A stretch of 64,000 bases of DNA. Source: Chlorobiota bacterium (GTDB lineage: Bacteria; Bacteroidota; Ignavibacteria; Kapaibacteriales; NICIL-2). The notes below the pieces were generated by a model. That model was not told where the DNA came from and did not search any database. It was given only the letters and a program-made list of their open reading frames with translations. Of this stretch, positions 35,461 to 44,549 are shown piece after piece. The stretch lies in assembly GCA_026415505.1 (NCBI GenBank), contig JAOAGY010000033.1, positions 88,818 through 152,817 on the forward strand, read 5' to 3'. Each line of letters opens with the position of its first letter. Within the stretch, counting starts at the first letter, position 1. The position numbers and the translations under genes are program-made.

Positions 35461-36891
35461 CTACAACCGCTGGGAAACCTTCTTGAGTTGTTCGCTGACG
35501 CTCGCCAGAACAGAGCTGACGTTCTCGACGACGTTTTTGGCTGTGCGGCTTGCTTGCTCTTTCAGCTCGTCGAGGGTTTCTTCGACGGCGTTGCGTTCGA
35601 GTTCGGGGTAGAGCGGAAACGCACGGCAGAACTCTTGCACTTCGAGCCGGATGCGCTCGAGTTCATCGGCGTCGGTGCGGTGTTGCAATGCGCGATCGAT
35701 CCACGCTGCGATTTGGCGCATTTCCGGTTCCTTCATGCCTCGTGTCGTCATCGCCGGCGTGCCGAGCCGGATGCCGCTGGTGACGAGCGGTGGCTGTGTG
35801 TCGAACGGTACTGCGTTTTTGTTGCACGTGATGCCTGCTCGATCGAGCGCTTGCTCGGCTTCTTTGCCGGTGATGCCTTTCGAGCGAAGGTCCACGAGCA
35901 TGAGGTGATTGTCCGTGCCGCCGCTGACGATCGTGAAACCGCGTTCCATGAGCGCTTCTGCCAGAGCTTTGGCGTTGCGGACGACTTGTTTGGCGTACTC
36001 TTTGAACGAATCCTGCAAACACTCGCCGAACGCGACAGCTTTCGCTGCGATGACATGCATGAGCGGTCCGCCTTGAATACCTGGCATCACCCACGAGTCG
36101 ATCAGCTCGCCCATTTTCTTGAGACGCCCGCTTTTTGGGGCGACTTGTCCGAAAGGATTTTCGACGTTCTTGCCGAGAAGAATCAATCCGCCGCGCGGTC
36201 CGCGCAGCGTTTTGTGTGTCGTCGAGGTCACAACGTCGCAGTAAGGAATCGGCGATTGCAGCAGTCCAGCGGCGATGAGCCCAGCCGGATGGGCGATGTC
36301 AGCCATCAAGAATGCCCCGACGCGATCGGCGATACGACGGAACGCAGCGAAATCGATCTCGCGCGAATATGCCGACGCTCCGACCGTGATCATACGCGGG
36401 CGATGTTCGAGCGCAAGTTTTTCGACCTGGTCGTAATCGATGCGTCCTGTTTCGGGATGCACACCGTAGGCGACGAACTTGTACATTCGCCCGGAGAAGT
36501 TCACCGGTGAGCCGTGCGTCAAATGTCCGCCGTGTGCCAAGTCCATGCCGAGCACCGTGTCGCCCGGCTGCAGGTACGTGAAATACGCCGCCATGTTCGC
36601 GCTCGAACCACTGTGCGGTTGAACGTTGGCGTACTCGGCGCCGAAGAGTTTCTTGGCGCGTTCGATGGCGAGGGTTTCGGCGACGTCCACCCATTCGCAC
36701 CCGCCGTAGTAGCGGCGACCGGGATAGCCTTCGGCGTACTTGTTCGTCAGCACGCTGCCTTGCGCTTGCATGACCGCAAGCGAGGTGAAATTTTCCGACG
36801 CGATCAGCTCGATTTTGTCGCGCTGACGCTCGTATTCGCCTGAGAGTGCGGCGTAGAGTTCGGGGTCCGTCGAGCGAACGAAGTCGTACAT
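35461..36891 (-). CDS. glyA: Serine hydroxymethyltransferase with extended C-terminus
   Basis: 476 residues against the usual 415-430. The core is normal: SENFTS at the start, [36 protein letters not shown], and PLP-binding Lys227 in [12 protein letters not shown]. The enzyme interconverts serine and glycine and feeds one-carbon units to folate. The last ~38 residues (after [10 protein letters not shown]) form an extra Lys/Ser/Val-rich amphipathic helix of unknown purpose. It is preceded by the T9SS cargo gene with a 34-base gap. Confidence 0.96.
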   Translation of the reverse strand: MYDFVRSTDPELYAALSGEYERQRDKIELIASENFTSLAVMQAQGSVLTNKYAEGYPGRRYYGGCEWVDVAETLAIERAKKLFGAEYANVQPHSGSSANMAAYFTYLQPGDTVLGMDLAHGGHLTHGSPVNFSGRMYKFVAYGVHPETGRIDYDQVEKLALEHRPRMITVGASAYSREIDFAAFRRIADRVGAFLMADIAHPAGLIAAGLLQSPIPYCDVVTSTTHKTLRGPRGGLILLGKNVENPFGQVAPKSGRLKKMGELIDSWVMPGIQGGPLMHVIAAKAVAFGECLQDSFKEYAKQVVRNAKALAEALMERGFTIVSGGTDNHLMLVDLRSKGITGKEAEQALDRAGITCNKNAVPFDTQPPLVTSGIRLGTPAMTTRGMKEPEMRQIAAWIDRALQHRTDADELERIRLEVQEFCRAFPLYPELERNAVEETLDELKEQASRTAKNVVENVSSVLASVSEQLKKVSQRL

Positions 36892-36925
36892 GGTCGTTTC
36901 GTGTTCATCGAGTTCGACATTTCAG

Positions 36926-37876
36926 CTAACGCGCAATAACAAGCGGCAACGTCCGAACGGTTCGCGCGCTGCGATACCGCAGCAGATACATGCCGCTTGC
37001 CAGAGACGAAACAGGCACGGTTATCGCGTTCGAAGCACCGATCGTCGAGATCGTGTAGTCGGCGAGCCGTTCGCCGCGCAGCGAGCAAATTTCGATCGTT
37101 GCGCCGTGGAGCAACTCTTCGAACGGCACGCGCACGGCAACGACGTCGCTTGCAGGATTCGGCAGAAGCGTCCAAGTTTCGGATGCGTCGCTGCCGACCG
37201 ACGTAACCGGCAGCTCGAAGCACCGCGCGGCGCCGCTGGCATCGCTTGCATCGACAAAGCAATTGAGGGTCGGCGGCGTCGGTTGCATAAGTGTGCCTTC
37301 GCCGATCATCACCGACCACAGCGGTGCGGGTTGGCTCGTCGGTGTCGCCCGAATCGAAGCGAGACTGGCGCCGAGCAATATCGAGCGTGGATGGGCTTGG
37401 CGGAACGCTCGAAAGACCGAATCGGCGGCGAGCTTTTGCACCATGACGTCGCTGTTCATGAACGTTGCCGGTAGTGCGACGTCGCCGCGCATTTGTTCGA
37501 GCTGATCCAGACCGGCAATGCCGAACAGCGGGAATGCCTGGTAGATCGCCACCAGTTTGATGACGGCGTACATGACCGATGTATCGCGGTCGGTGCTGGT
37601 TTTCCCACGCACCGAATAGAGCCAGACGGTGTTGGTGCCGCGATCGAAGCTGAAGTTGAGCGATAGCGAACTGCCGATCGATCCGCCAACCTGCGACAGC
37701 AGCGATGTATCGCCAGTAGTGTAGATCGCATCGACTCCCGGCGAAGAGATACCAGCCTGCTGGGCGGTTTGCGTTGCAGTGCGGACGCCATCGGCGGCGG
37801 TAAACGGTGCCAAAAGCTGGCTGCGAAGCTCGACGATGCTCGCGAAGAGTACGAGCGCGGCAATGGTAGTGCGCAT
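36926..37876 (-). CDS. Secreted protein with T9SS type A sorting domain
   Basis: 316 residues from the ATG at 37876. A signal peptide (IAALVLFASIVELRSQ) is followed by a domain I do not recognise. The C-terminal ~80 residues form a textbook type A sorting domain: LLPNPASDVVAVRV, ATIEICSLRGERLADYT and SSLASGMYLLRYRSARTVRTLPLVI. It is therefore a likely T9SS substrate that ends up on the cell surface or outside. Confidence 0.8.
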   Translation of the reverse strand: MRTTIAALVLFASIVELRSQLLAPFTAADGVRTATQTAQQAGISSPGVDAIYTTGDTSLLSQVGGSIGSSLSLNFSFDRGTNTVWLYSVRGKTSTDRDTSVMYAVIKLVAIYQAFPLFGIAGLDQLEQMRGDVALPATFMNSDVMVQKLAADSVFRAFRQAHPRSILLGASLASIRATPTSQPAPLWSVMIGEGTLMQPTPPTLNCFVDASDASGAARCFELPVTSVGSDASETWTLLPNPASDVVAVRVPFEELLHGATIEICSLRGERLADYTISTIGASNAITVPVSSLASGMYLLRYRSARTVRTLPLVIAR

Positions 37877-37993
37877 GTCGGAATGCTCCGAGTGGTTTTC
37901 GTGACGTGAAACTACAAAACCGCGCTGCAATTACGGCTGGCGTTCGAGCCGAGCTGTAATTTGCAGCTTGCACATGCAACCGACGAAATCCTC

Positions 37994-40051
37994 ATGGCAC
38001 TCTCAGCTCAGCAGTGGCAGGCAATAGCCCGAACCGTTCTGGCATCGCGCCTGATCGACGAAATCGAGGAACGCGAGTTAGCGCCGAAAGGACTCGTGAC
38101 GTATCAATTTTCCGCGAAAGGTCACGAGCTGCTCCAAGCGCTCGTCGCTGAGCATCTCGACCATCAGCACGATGCTGCAACGGTGTACTATCGCTCGCGA
38201 CCGTTCGTTCTGCATGCCGGCATGACCTATCAGGAAGCTTTCAGCGGTCCTTTGGCGCGCAGCGGCAGTCGCAACGGTGGGCGCGATATCGGCGTCGTGC
38301 ACAATCTCGTGCCCCGACGGAACGTAACGGTGTTGCCTGCATCGGGCGATGTCGGCGCACAGTACACACCGGCAGCCGGTTGGGCGCAAGCGATTCGTTA
38401 CTACGTGCGCGTGCTCGGCGACACCAGTTGGGATAGTGCTGTCGCGGTTGCACTCGGAGGCGACGGTTCGGTTGCGACCAACGGCTTTTGGTCGGCGCTG
38501 ACGATCGCAACGACGCTGAAGCTACCGATGATCTTCGCCATCGAGGACAACGGCTTCGGCATATCGGTGCGCTCGTCGCTCCAAACACCGGGTGGCAACA
38601 TTGCCAACAACCTTCGTTCGTTTCGGAATCTGGTGATTCTCGATTGTGACGGTGCCGATCCTGTCGAGGCAGCCGAAGCGGTCGAAACAGCAGTGCTGAC
38701 CGCACGCACGAAAGGAAAGCCCGTTCTCCTCCATGCTCGCGTGCCGCGTCTGTGCGGACATTCCGGCGCCGACAATCAAGCCTACAAAACACCCGATGAA
38801 CGTGCTGACGAAGAGCGTCGCGATCCACTGCCGCGTCTGCGAAGCTTTCTCCAGCGCAAGGGGATCGTCTCGGCGAGCCAGTGGAAGGAACTCGCCGACA
38901 CAGTCGAACGCGAAGTGCGCACGGCATGCGATGCTGCGCTCGCCGAACCGGAGCCGGATCCGTCGTCGGTGGCACGATACGTGTTTTTCGACGGAAAGAC
39001 GATGCAGCGCGTTGGCGGGCAATGGGTCGCTCAGCCGCCCCAGCGAAGCTTCACCGAAGAACCACGAACCGACGGTCCGCGCGTCAATCTCGTCGAAGCG
39101 GTGCGGCGCACGTTGGCGTGCGAGTTGGAACGCAATCCTCGTGTGCTCGTCTTCGGCGAGGATGTCGGCGTCAAAGGCGGTGTCCACGGTGCGACGATGG
39201 ACCTGCAACGGCAGTTCGGCGAAGACCGCGTGTTCGATACGTCGCTGTCGGAAGAGGGCATCATCGGTCGCTCGGTCGGGATGGCGCTGGCAGGACTGGT
39301 TCCTGTACCCGAAATCCAGTTCCGCAAGTATCTCGATCCAGCGATGGAGCAGTTCAACGACTGCGGTACGATTCGCTGGCGAACCAACAACCAATTCGCG
39401 GCGCCGATTGTCGTGCGCATTCCGGTCGGCTACAGCAAACGCACGGGCGATCCGTGGCACAGCGTGTCGGGCGAGGCGATATTCGCGCACACGATCGGGT
39501 GGATCGTTGCTTTTCCTTCGAATGCACGCGATGCAGCGGGCTTGCTCCGCTCGGCGCTCTATGCGAACGATCCTGTCGTGTTTCTCGAACACCGCAATTT
39601 GCTCGACACTGCACCGGCACGAACGCCGTATCCCGGCGATGATTTCGTCGTGCCCTTCGGGAAAGCCCAGCGCGTCCTCGACGGCACTGCCGTGACGATC
39701 GTCACCTGGGGCGACATGGTGCATCAGTCGCTCGAAGCGGTGCGATCGCTGGGAGCATCGGTCGAGGTCATCGACTTGCGAACGATTCGCCCGTGGGACA
39801 AAGAGGCGGTGCTCGAATCGGTCGCCAAGACCGGGCGATGTTTGATCGTTCACGAAGACACGATCACGTGCGGCTTCGGTGCCGAAATCAGCGCGACGAT
39901 CACCAGCGAAGCGTTTTCGTTCCTCGATGCGCCGGTGCTGCGACTGGCGCCGCCGGATGTGCCGATTCCGTACAACAAAACGCTGATGGCGGCAATCGTC
40001 CCGACTCCCGAACGCATCAAAAGCACGCTCGAGCAGTTGCTGTCGTTTTGA
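37994..40051 (+). CDS. Fused alpha-beta E1 subunit of a 2-oxoacid dehydrogenase complex
   Basis: 685 residues from the ATG at 37994. Residues about 1-330 are the E1-alpha part with the TPP motif GGDGSVATNGFWSALTIATTLKLPMIFAIEDN. Residues about 355-685 are the E1-beta transketolase-type part (VFGEDVGVKGGVHGAT, DTSLSEEGIIGRSVGMALAG, DLRTIRPWDKEAV). Such fusions are common in this phylum and are usually assigned to branched-chain or pyruvate oxidation. The E2 and E3 genes are not in the window. A TAATTTG box lies 30 bases upstream. Confidence 0.92.
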   Translation: MALSAQQWQAIARTVLASRLIDEIEERELAPKGLVTYQFSAKGHELLQALVAEHLDHQHDAATVYYRSRPFVLHAGMTYQEAFSGPLARSGSRNGGRDIGVVHNLVPRRNVTVLPASGDVGAQYTPAAGWAQAIRYYVRVLGDTSWDSAVAVALGGDGSVATNGFWSALTIATTLKLPMIFAIEDNGFGISVRSSLQTPGGNIANNLRSFRNLVILDCDGADPVEAAEAVETAVLTARTKGKPVLLHARVPRLCGHSGADNQAYKTPDERADEERRDPLPRLRSFLQRKGIVSASQWKELADTVEREVRTACDAALAEPEPDPSSVARYVFFDGKTMQRVGGQWVAQPPQRSFTEEPRTDGPRVNLVEAVRRTLACELERNPRVLVFGEDVGVKGGVHGATMDLQRQFGEDRVFDTSLSEEGIIGRSVGMALAGLVPVPEIQFRKYLDPAMEQFNDCGTIRWRTNNQFAAPIVVRIPVGYSKRTGDPWHSVSGEAIFAHTIGWIVAFPSNARDAAGLLRSALYANDPVVFLEHRNLLDTAPARTPYPGDDFVVPFGKAQRVLDGTAVTIVTWGDMVHQSLEAVRSLGASVEVIDLRTIRPWDKEAVLESVAKTGRCLIVHEDTITCGFGAEISATITSEAFSFLDAPVLRLAPPDVPIPYNKTLMAAIVPTPERIKSTLEQLLSF

Positions 40052-40061
40052 TCCGTTGCCG

Positions 40062-40778
40062 ATGGCGAAGTTCGTCCAACCGACTGCCGAAGCGATCGCA
40101 GCGCTGTCAAGCGATCCAGAGCGACTGACACTGCGGCTGAGCGAGATTTTTCACTCGATCCAAGGCGAAGGAACGCGTGCCGGCGAGCCGTGCGTGTTCG
40201 TGCGTCTGCAAGGCTGCTCGCTGCGTTGCGTCTGGTGCGACACGCCGTATGCGCTCGATCGGCGAACGCCGGAGCTTGTACTGACGGCAGCCGACGTTCT
40301 CGAACGGGTCGCCGCATTCGGTACGCGCTTTGTCGAACTGACCGGTGGTGAACCGCTGGAGCAGTTGGCAACTTTTCGTTTGATCGAGTGGCTGTGCGAT
40401 CGAGGCTACACGGTCGCCATCGAAACCGGCGGGCACATTTCCATCGAGCATGTCGATCGCCGTGCCATTTGCATCCTCGACGTCAAGTGTCCCGATTCGC
40501 GGATGGCGCCGCTCAATTACGAGCGGAACATGGAGCTGCTCCGACCGCACGATGAAGTCAAGTTCGTCGTCGCTTCGCGTCGCGATTACGAGTGGGCACG
40601 ATCGTTCATCGCCCAGTATGCGCTCGCCGAGCGTACTGCTGCAGTATTGCTATCCCCTGCTTTCGGATTGCTGTCGCCGCGCCAGCTCGCCGAGTGGATA
40701 CTGGCTGACCGGTTGCCGGTTCGACTCCAATTGCAACTGCACAAGTTCATCTGGGATCCGCATCAGCGCGGCGTGTGA
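40062..40778 (+). CDS. queE: 7-carboxy-7-deazaguanine synthase QueE
   Basis: 238 residues from the ATG at 40062. The radical-SAM ligands are Cys52, Cys56 and Cys59 in GCSLRCVWCDTP, preceded by the QueE-typical SIQGEGTRAGEPCVFVRLQGC. ELTGGEP follows. QueE makes the ring-contracted precursor of queuosine and other deazaguanines. It follows the E1 gene by 10 bases. No other queuosine gene is in the window. Confidence 0.93.
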   Translation: MAKFVQPTAEAIAALSSDPERLTLRLSEIFHSIQGEGTRAGEPCVFVRLQGCSLRCVWCDTPYALDRRTPELVLTAADVLERVAAFGTRFVELTGGEPLEQLATFRLIEWLCDRGYTVAIETGGHISIEHVDRRAICILDVKCPDSRMAPLNYERNMELLRPHDEVKFVVASRRDYEWARSFIAQYALAERTAAVLLSPAFGLLSPRQLAEWILADRLPVRLQLQLHKFIWDPHQRGV

Positions 40779-40816
40779 CGAGAGCAACTGTTTCGTTTGC
40801 CGATCGTCCTTTCGCA

Positions 40817-40824
40817 TAAGTTTG
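40817..40824 (+). promoter_or_regulatory. Candidate promoter for hprK: TTTG then 17 bases then TAAGTTTG
   Basis: TAAGTTTG lies 26 bases before the hprK ATG, with a TTTG at 40796-40799 at a spacing of 17 bases. This is the best match in the window to the Bacteroidota -33/-7 promoter. It lies inside the region that would be coding if an upstream in-frame start at 40797 were used, which supports the ATG at 40851. Confidence 0.55.
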
Positions 40825-40850
40825 CAGTCGTTCGATCGAAGGCACCTGCC

Positions 40851-41867
40851 ATGAATTTCGCCGAGCTGCAGCCGATACGGAAAGATGCAATCGCGGTGCA
40901 AACGCTCATGCAAGCGCCGCTTCAGCTTGTCTCCCTCAACGAACGAGTCGGATGGGACAATCTCATCACCGATGAAAACGTGCACCGCCCGCAGCTCGCT
41001 CTGGCGGGATTTCTGGAGCTGTTCACCAGCCACCGTCTCCAGGTGATGGGGAACACCGAGGTGTACTATCTCCGCTCGTTGGGAACGAGCGACCGCGTTC
41101 GTGCATTCCGTGGCATCGTCGAGCGGAAGGTGCCGGCGATCATTTTGACCAACAACCATACGCTCGATCCGGAGCTGCGCGATGTGGCGACCGAATACAA
41201 CGTCGCACTGCTGCAAACGCCATACGAAACGACGCGCACCGTGCACATTCTCTCGGAATTTCTCGGCGATCAGTTCGCACCGCACGTCGTCGTGCACGGC
41301 TCGCTCGTGGACGTCTATGGAGTCGGTGTGCTCTTTGTCGGTCGGAGCGGTATCGGCAAAAGCGAGATTGCGCTCGATCTGGTCGAACGCGGGCACCGCC
41401 TCGTCGCCGACGACGTGGTGATTCTCACGCGCAAGCGGGATGCGATACTGATGGGCACGGGCAGCTCGCTCATCGAACACATGGTCGAAGTGCGCGGGCT
41501 GGGCATCATCGACGTGCGACAAATGTTCGGCATCCGTGCCATTCGCTACCAAAAGCGACTCGAAATCGTCGTCGAGCTGGAAGATTGGAACGCCGACGAA
41601 AACTACGAACGCGTCGGACTCGACGACACGACGGTTGAAATACTCGGCATCCCGATTTCGTCGGTAAAGCTGCCGATTTTTCCCGGCAAGAACATCACGG
41701 TCATCGCCGAAGCGATTGCGCTCAACTATCTGCTCCGAACGTATGGCTACAACGCCGCACGTCAGCTCGCCGACAAGCTCGAACGTGAAATCCAGCATCG
41801 TGCCGAAAAGCGCGGTGCAACGTTCGATCAGCGCGCCGTCACGTACTTTCAAGGCGACGATGAGTAG
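40851..41867 (+). CDS. hprK: HPr kinase/phosphorylase
   Basis: 338 residues. The kinase domain has catalytic His149 (VVHGSLVDVYG), Walker A GRSGIGKSE (164 onward), the VADDVV motif and the HprK signature MVEVRGLGIIDV. It phosphorylates a Ser in HPr-like proteins. In bacteria without sugar PTS uptake it still appears as a metabolic or regulatory switch. The TPR lipoprotein gene starts 8 bases before its stop. Confidence 0.95.
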   Translation: MNFAELQPIRKDAIAVQTLMQAPLQLVSLNERVGWDNLITDENVHRPQLALAGFLELFTSHRLQVMGNTEVYYLRSLGTSDRVRAFRGIVERKVPAIILTNNHTLDPELRDVATEYNVALLQTPYETTRTVHILSEFLGDQFAPHVVVHGSLVDVYGVGVLFVGRSGIGKSEIALDLVERGHRLVADDVVILTRKRDAILMGTGSSLIEHMVEVRGLGIIDVRQMFGIRAIRYQKRLEIVVELEDWNADENYERVGLDDTTVEILGIPISSVKLPIFPGKNITVIAEAIALNYLLRTYGYNAARQLADKLEREIQHRAEKRGATFDQRAVTYFQGDDE

Positions 41868-43944
41868 CGCCCGTGCGGTCGTCGTGTGTGCCGTCGCAGC
41901 GGTATCGCTTGCCGGCTGTCGCTTGTGGGACAACACAACGACGTACTTCAACACCTACTACAACATGAAGCGGCTCGAAACGGAAATCACCGACGAGTTC
42001 CGCTACCAGGACGAATTCGCCAAGCCACCGAAACCGCGCGTGGTCGTTCCCATCGAACCGGACATCGTGCTCGAGCGCCCTGCTGTCGGCGCGTTGCCGG
42101 CGTATCTCGATCAGATGGTCATCAAAACCAACAAGCTCCAGCCCGTGCGGGTCAAGGTCGATTCGATTATCATCAAGGGGTCGAAGATTCTCGCGACGCA
42201 CGGTCAGAGTGATTTTGTGGACGGCACGCTCTACCTGATGGCGGTGGCGTATTTCTACCGTAGCGAGTGGTTGCCGTCGAACATCAAGTGTCAGGAATTG
42301 ATTGCGCAGTTTCCGAAAAGCAGCTATTCACCCGATGCGCACTTGCTGTCGGCGAAAAACTACCTCATGCAGCGCAACCTTGCCAAAGCCGAACAGATGC
42401 TCTCGCGCACAGTGGACGTCGCATGGGAGCAACTCCGCTACGACGTGCTCTCGGAAGCCTTCCGGCTGCAAGCCGAATTGGCGATCGAGCAGGGGAATTA
42501 CGACCGCGCTGTTCGCCCCTACAGGCAAGCGATCGCGCAGTGTCCCGACGAGGCGCAGCGCGCGATATGGCAAGTGGACATGGGATTGCTGCTCTATCGG
42601 CTCGGACGTTTCGAGCAGGCTGCCCGCGAGCTGGCGATCGTCGAAGAGTATTCGCCCGACAACTTGCGCCTTTTCGAGTGTCGCTACTATCGAGCGCTTT
42701 CGCTGTCGCGTTTGGGAAAATTCGCCGACGCGGAAAAACTTCTCGACGACCTCGAATCGCAGCGCCGCTTCGACGATTACGTCAAAGCCGGCTACATCGC
42801 CGGTGCGCGGCTCGAGCTGCTTCGTCTGGCAAAACGCACCACCGAACTCGACTCGCTCGAACGCGCCAGTTCGCAACAGACGACAGCCAGCGATGCTATT
42901 CTCGTGGCGCACTTCGAGCGGGGATTGGAGTATTTCCGCGCCAAAGACTACGACAACGCCATCAAGTACTTTGCCACCTCGAAGGTGCGCCGATCTCCGG
43001 TTTTCGATGGCGCCAAGCGACTGTTCGATCTGCTCAACATCCGCCAGCAGAAACTGCAGCAGCTTGTGCAACTGAAGTCCGCTACCGACGATAGCACACG
43101 TCGCATTCGTGCGTACACGGCGTTCGAACTGGGGCGTGCTCATCAGGAACTCGGCAATCCGGACAGCGCAGCGCAATGGTACCGCATCGCGATCGAAGAC
43201 TCTCCGGCGGACGATACGGCGCGCGCACAGTATCTCTACGCGTGGGCACGGCTCGAAGAGGTGCGGCAGCCGCGCAAAGCCGATTCGCTGTTGATGATCG
43301 TCTTCGAACGCTACCCATTGACCGAATACGGTCGCGAAGCCAAGCAGCGACTCGGTTTCACCGACTATGCTGTCACCGACACTGCTGCCGAATTGCTGTC
43401 GAGCGGAGAGCATCTTCGCCGAGCGCAGAATTATTCCCTCGCGCTCGTTCAACTCAGCAAGGTCGCCGATCGCTATCCCAGCACTGCCCATGCCCCGCGT
43501 GCTCTCTACCTGATGGGGTGGACGTGGGAAAACGATCTCGGCAACAACGACAGCGCGCTCTACTACTACGCGCAGCTCGTTCGACGGTATCCCACGAGCG
43601 AATACGCCAAGGACGTCTCGCGGAGCGTCGCTTTTGCGATGGTCAAACGCGACGGCGCACCGCCGCCATGGCTCAAAGACATGCCCGAGCAACAACCGGC
43701 AAATCCAGCCACACCACCGATGCCCGATCCGGCTGGTTCACCGGTACCTGGGGTGCAAGTGCCGACGATGACGCCGCCTTCTTCGAGACCGTCGCCGCGT
43801 ATTCCTCCGCCTGGTGGACTTGCGCCTCCGCCAGGAACAGCGATACCGCCACCGCCTGGGTCTATGCCACCACCCGATCCGATGCTTGCTCCTCAGCCGG
43901 AGCCGTCGCTGCCGGATTCGTCGGGCGTGCCGCGCAAGCCCTGA
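41860..43944 (+). CDS. Large TPR-repeat lipoprotein with proline-rich tail
   Basis: 694 residues from the ATG at 41860, 8 bases inside hprK. A lipobox (SLAGC) is near the N-terminus, followed by TTTYFNTYYNMKRLETEI. At least eight TPR-like repeats fill residues about 120-590, such as YALAELEEVR and YYAQLVRRYPTSEYAKDVS. The last ~95 residues are a low-complexity Pro/Gly tail. The size, lipidation and early Tyr/Asn-rich segment recall SprE/PorW-type secretion accessory lipoproteins. That link is speculative. The 3' end overlaps pth by 52 bases. Confidence 0.72.
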   Translation: MSSARAVVVCAVAAVSLAGCRLWDNTTTYFNTYYNMKRLETEITDEFRYQDEFAKPPKPRVVVPIEPDIVLERPAVGALPAYLDQMVIKTNKLQPVRVKVDSIIIKGSKILATHGQSDFVDGTLYLMAVAYFYRSEWLPSNIKCQELIAQFPKSSYSPDAHLLSAKNYLMQRNLAKAEQMLSRTVDVAWEQLRYDVLSEAFRLQAELAIEQGNYDRAVRPYRQAIAQCPDEAQRAIWQVDMGLLLYRLGRFEQAARELAIVEEYSPDNLRLFECRYYRALSLSRLGKFADAEKLLDDLESQRRFDDYVKAGYIAGARLELLRLAKRTTELDSLERASSQQTTASDAILVAHFERGLEYFRAKDYDNAIKYFATSKVRRSPVFDGAKRLFDLLNIRQQKLQQLVQLKSATDDSTRRIRAYTAFELGRAHQELGNPDSAAQWYRIAIEDSPADDTARAQYLYAWARLEEVRQPRKADSLLMIVFERYPLTEYGREAKQRLGFTDYAVTDTAAELLSSGEHLRRAQNYSLALVQLSKVADRYPSTAHAPRALYLMGWTWENDLGNNDSALYYYAQLVRRYPTSEYAKDVSRSVAFAMVKRDGAPPPWLKDMPEQQPANPATPPMPDPAGSPVPGVQVPTMTPPSSRPSPRIPPPGGLAPPPGTAIPPPPGSMPPPDPMLAPQPEPSLPDSSGVPRKP

Positions 43945-44549
43945 TCGGGCTGGCTGCGCTGTCGCAGGCGCTCTTTCGATGCTGCGTTGATTTCCGAGAC
44001 TGCCCGCGCGATGTTCGTTTTGGCGATGCGTTCGAGTGCTTCGACGGCATCGGCGATCATCTGCTCGACGAGCGGTTGTTCATCGGGTGCAAAGGGCGAC
44101 AGGACGTAATCGCTGAGCTCGCCTGGTCCGAACGCGCGACCGATCCCGCACCGCAAGCGCCAGAAACAATCCGTGCCGAGTTCTTCCATGATCGAGGCGA
44201 TACCGTTGTGCCCACCATCGGAACCGCCGAGCTTGAGATGAATACGACCGAGCGGAAAGTTGTACTCGTCCACGATCGCAATGAGTCGTTCGGGCGCGAT
44301 GCCGAGTTGCCCGACCAGCTTCCGCGCCGCGATACCCGAACGATTCATGTACGTCGTTGGGAGTGCGACAACGAATTCCTGCCGTGCGTACCGCAGCCTC
44401 GCTTCGAGCCACGGACCGTTGCCCGGTGCCAGCGTGCCGCCGCGGCGTGCGACGAAGGCTTCGGCAACGCGATAACCGATGTTGTGTCGTGTCGCTGCGT
44501 ATTCCGTGCCGGGATTGCCCAGCCCTAACACCAACCAATCAATGCTCAT
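43893..44549 (-). CDS. pth: Peptidyl-tRNA hydrolase
   Basis: 218 residues, about 25 longer than usual because of a Gln/Gly/Ser-rich tail that lies in the overlap with the TPR gene. Key residues are Asn12, catalytic His22 (TRHNIG), Asn69 (YMNRSG), Asp94 (VDEYNFPLG) and His114-Asn115 (GGHNG). The enzyme frees tRNA from dropped-off peptidyl-tRNAs. It overlaps the upstream pnp gene by 11 bases. Confidence 0.95.
   Translation of the reverse strand: MSIDWLVLGLGNPGTEYAATRHNIGYRVAEAFVARRGGTLAPGNGPWLEARLRYARQEFVVALPTTYMNRSGIAARKLVGQLGIAPERLIAIVDEYNFPLGRIHLKLGGSDGGHNGIASIMEELGTDCFWRLRCGIGRAFGPGELSDYVLSPFAPDEQPLVEQMIADAVEALERIAKTNIARAVSEINAASKERLRQRSQPDQGLRGTPDESGSDGSG

Noticed and set aside
37961..37993. 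TTG start for the E1 gene
   Set aside because: It would begin inside the TAATTTG promoter-like box; the ATG at 37994 is preferred.
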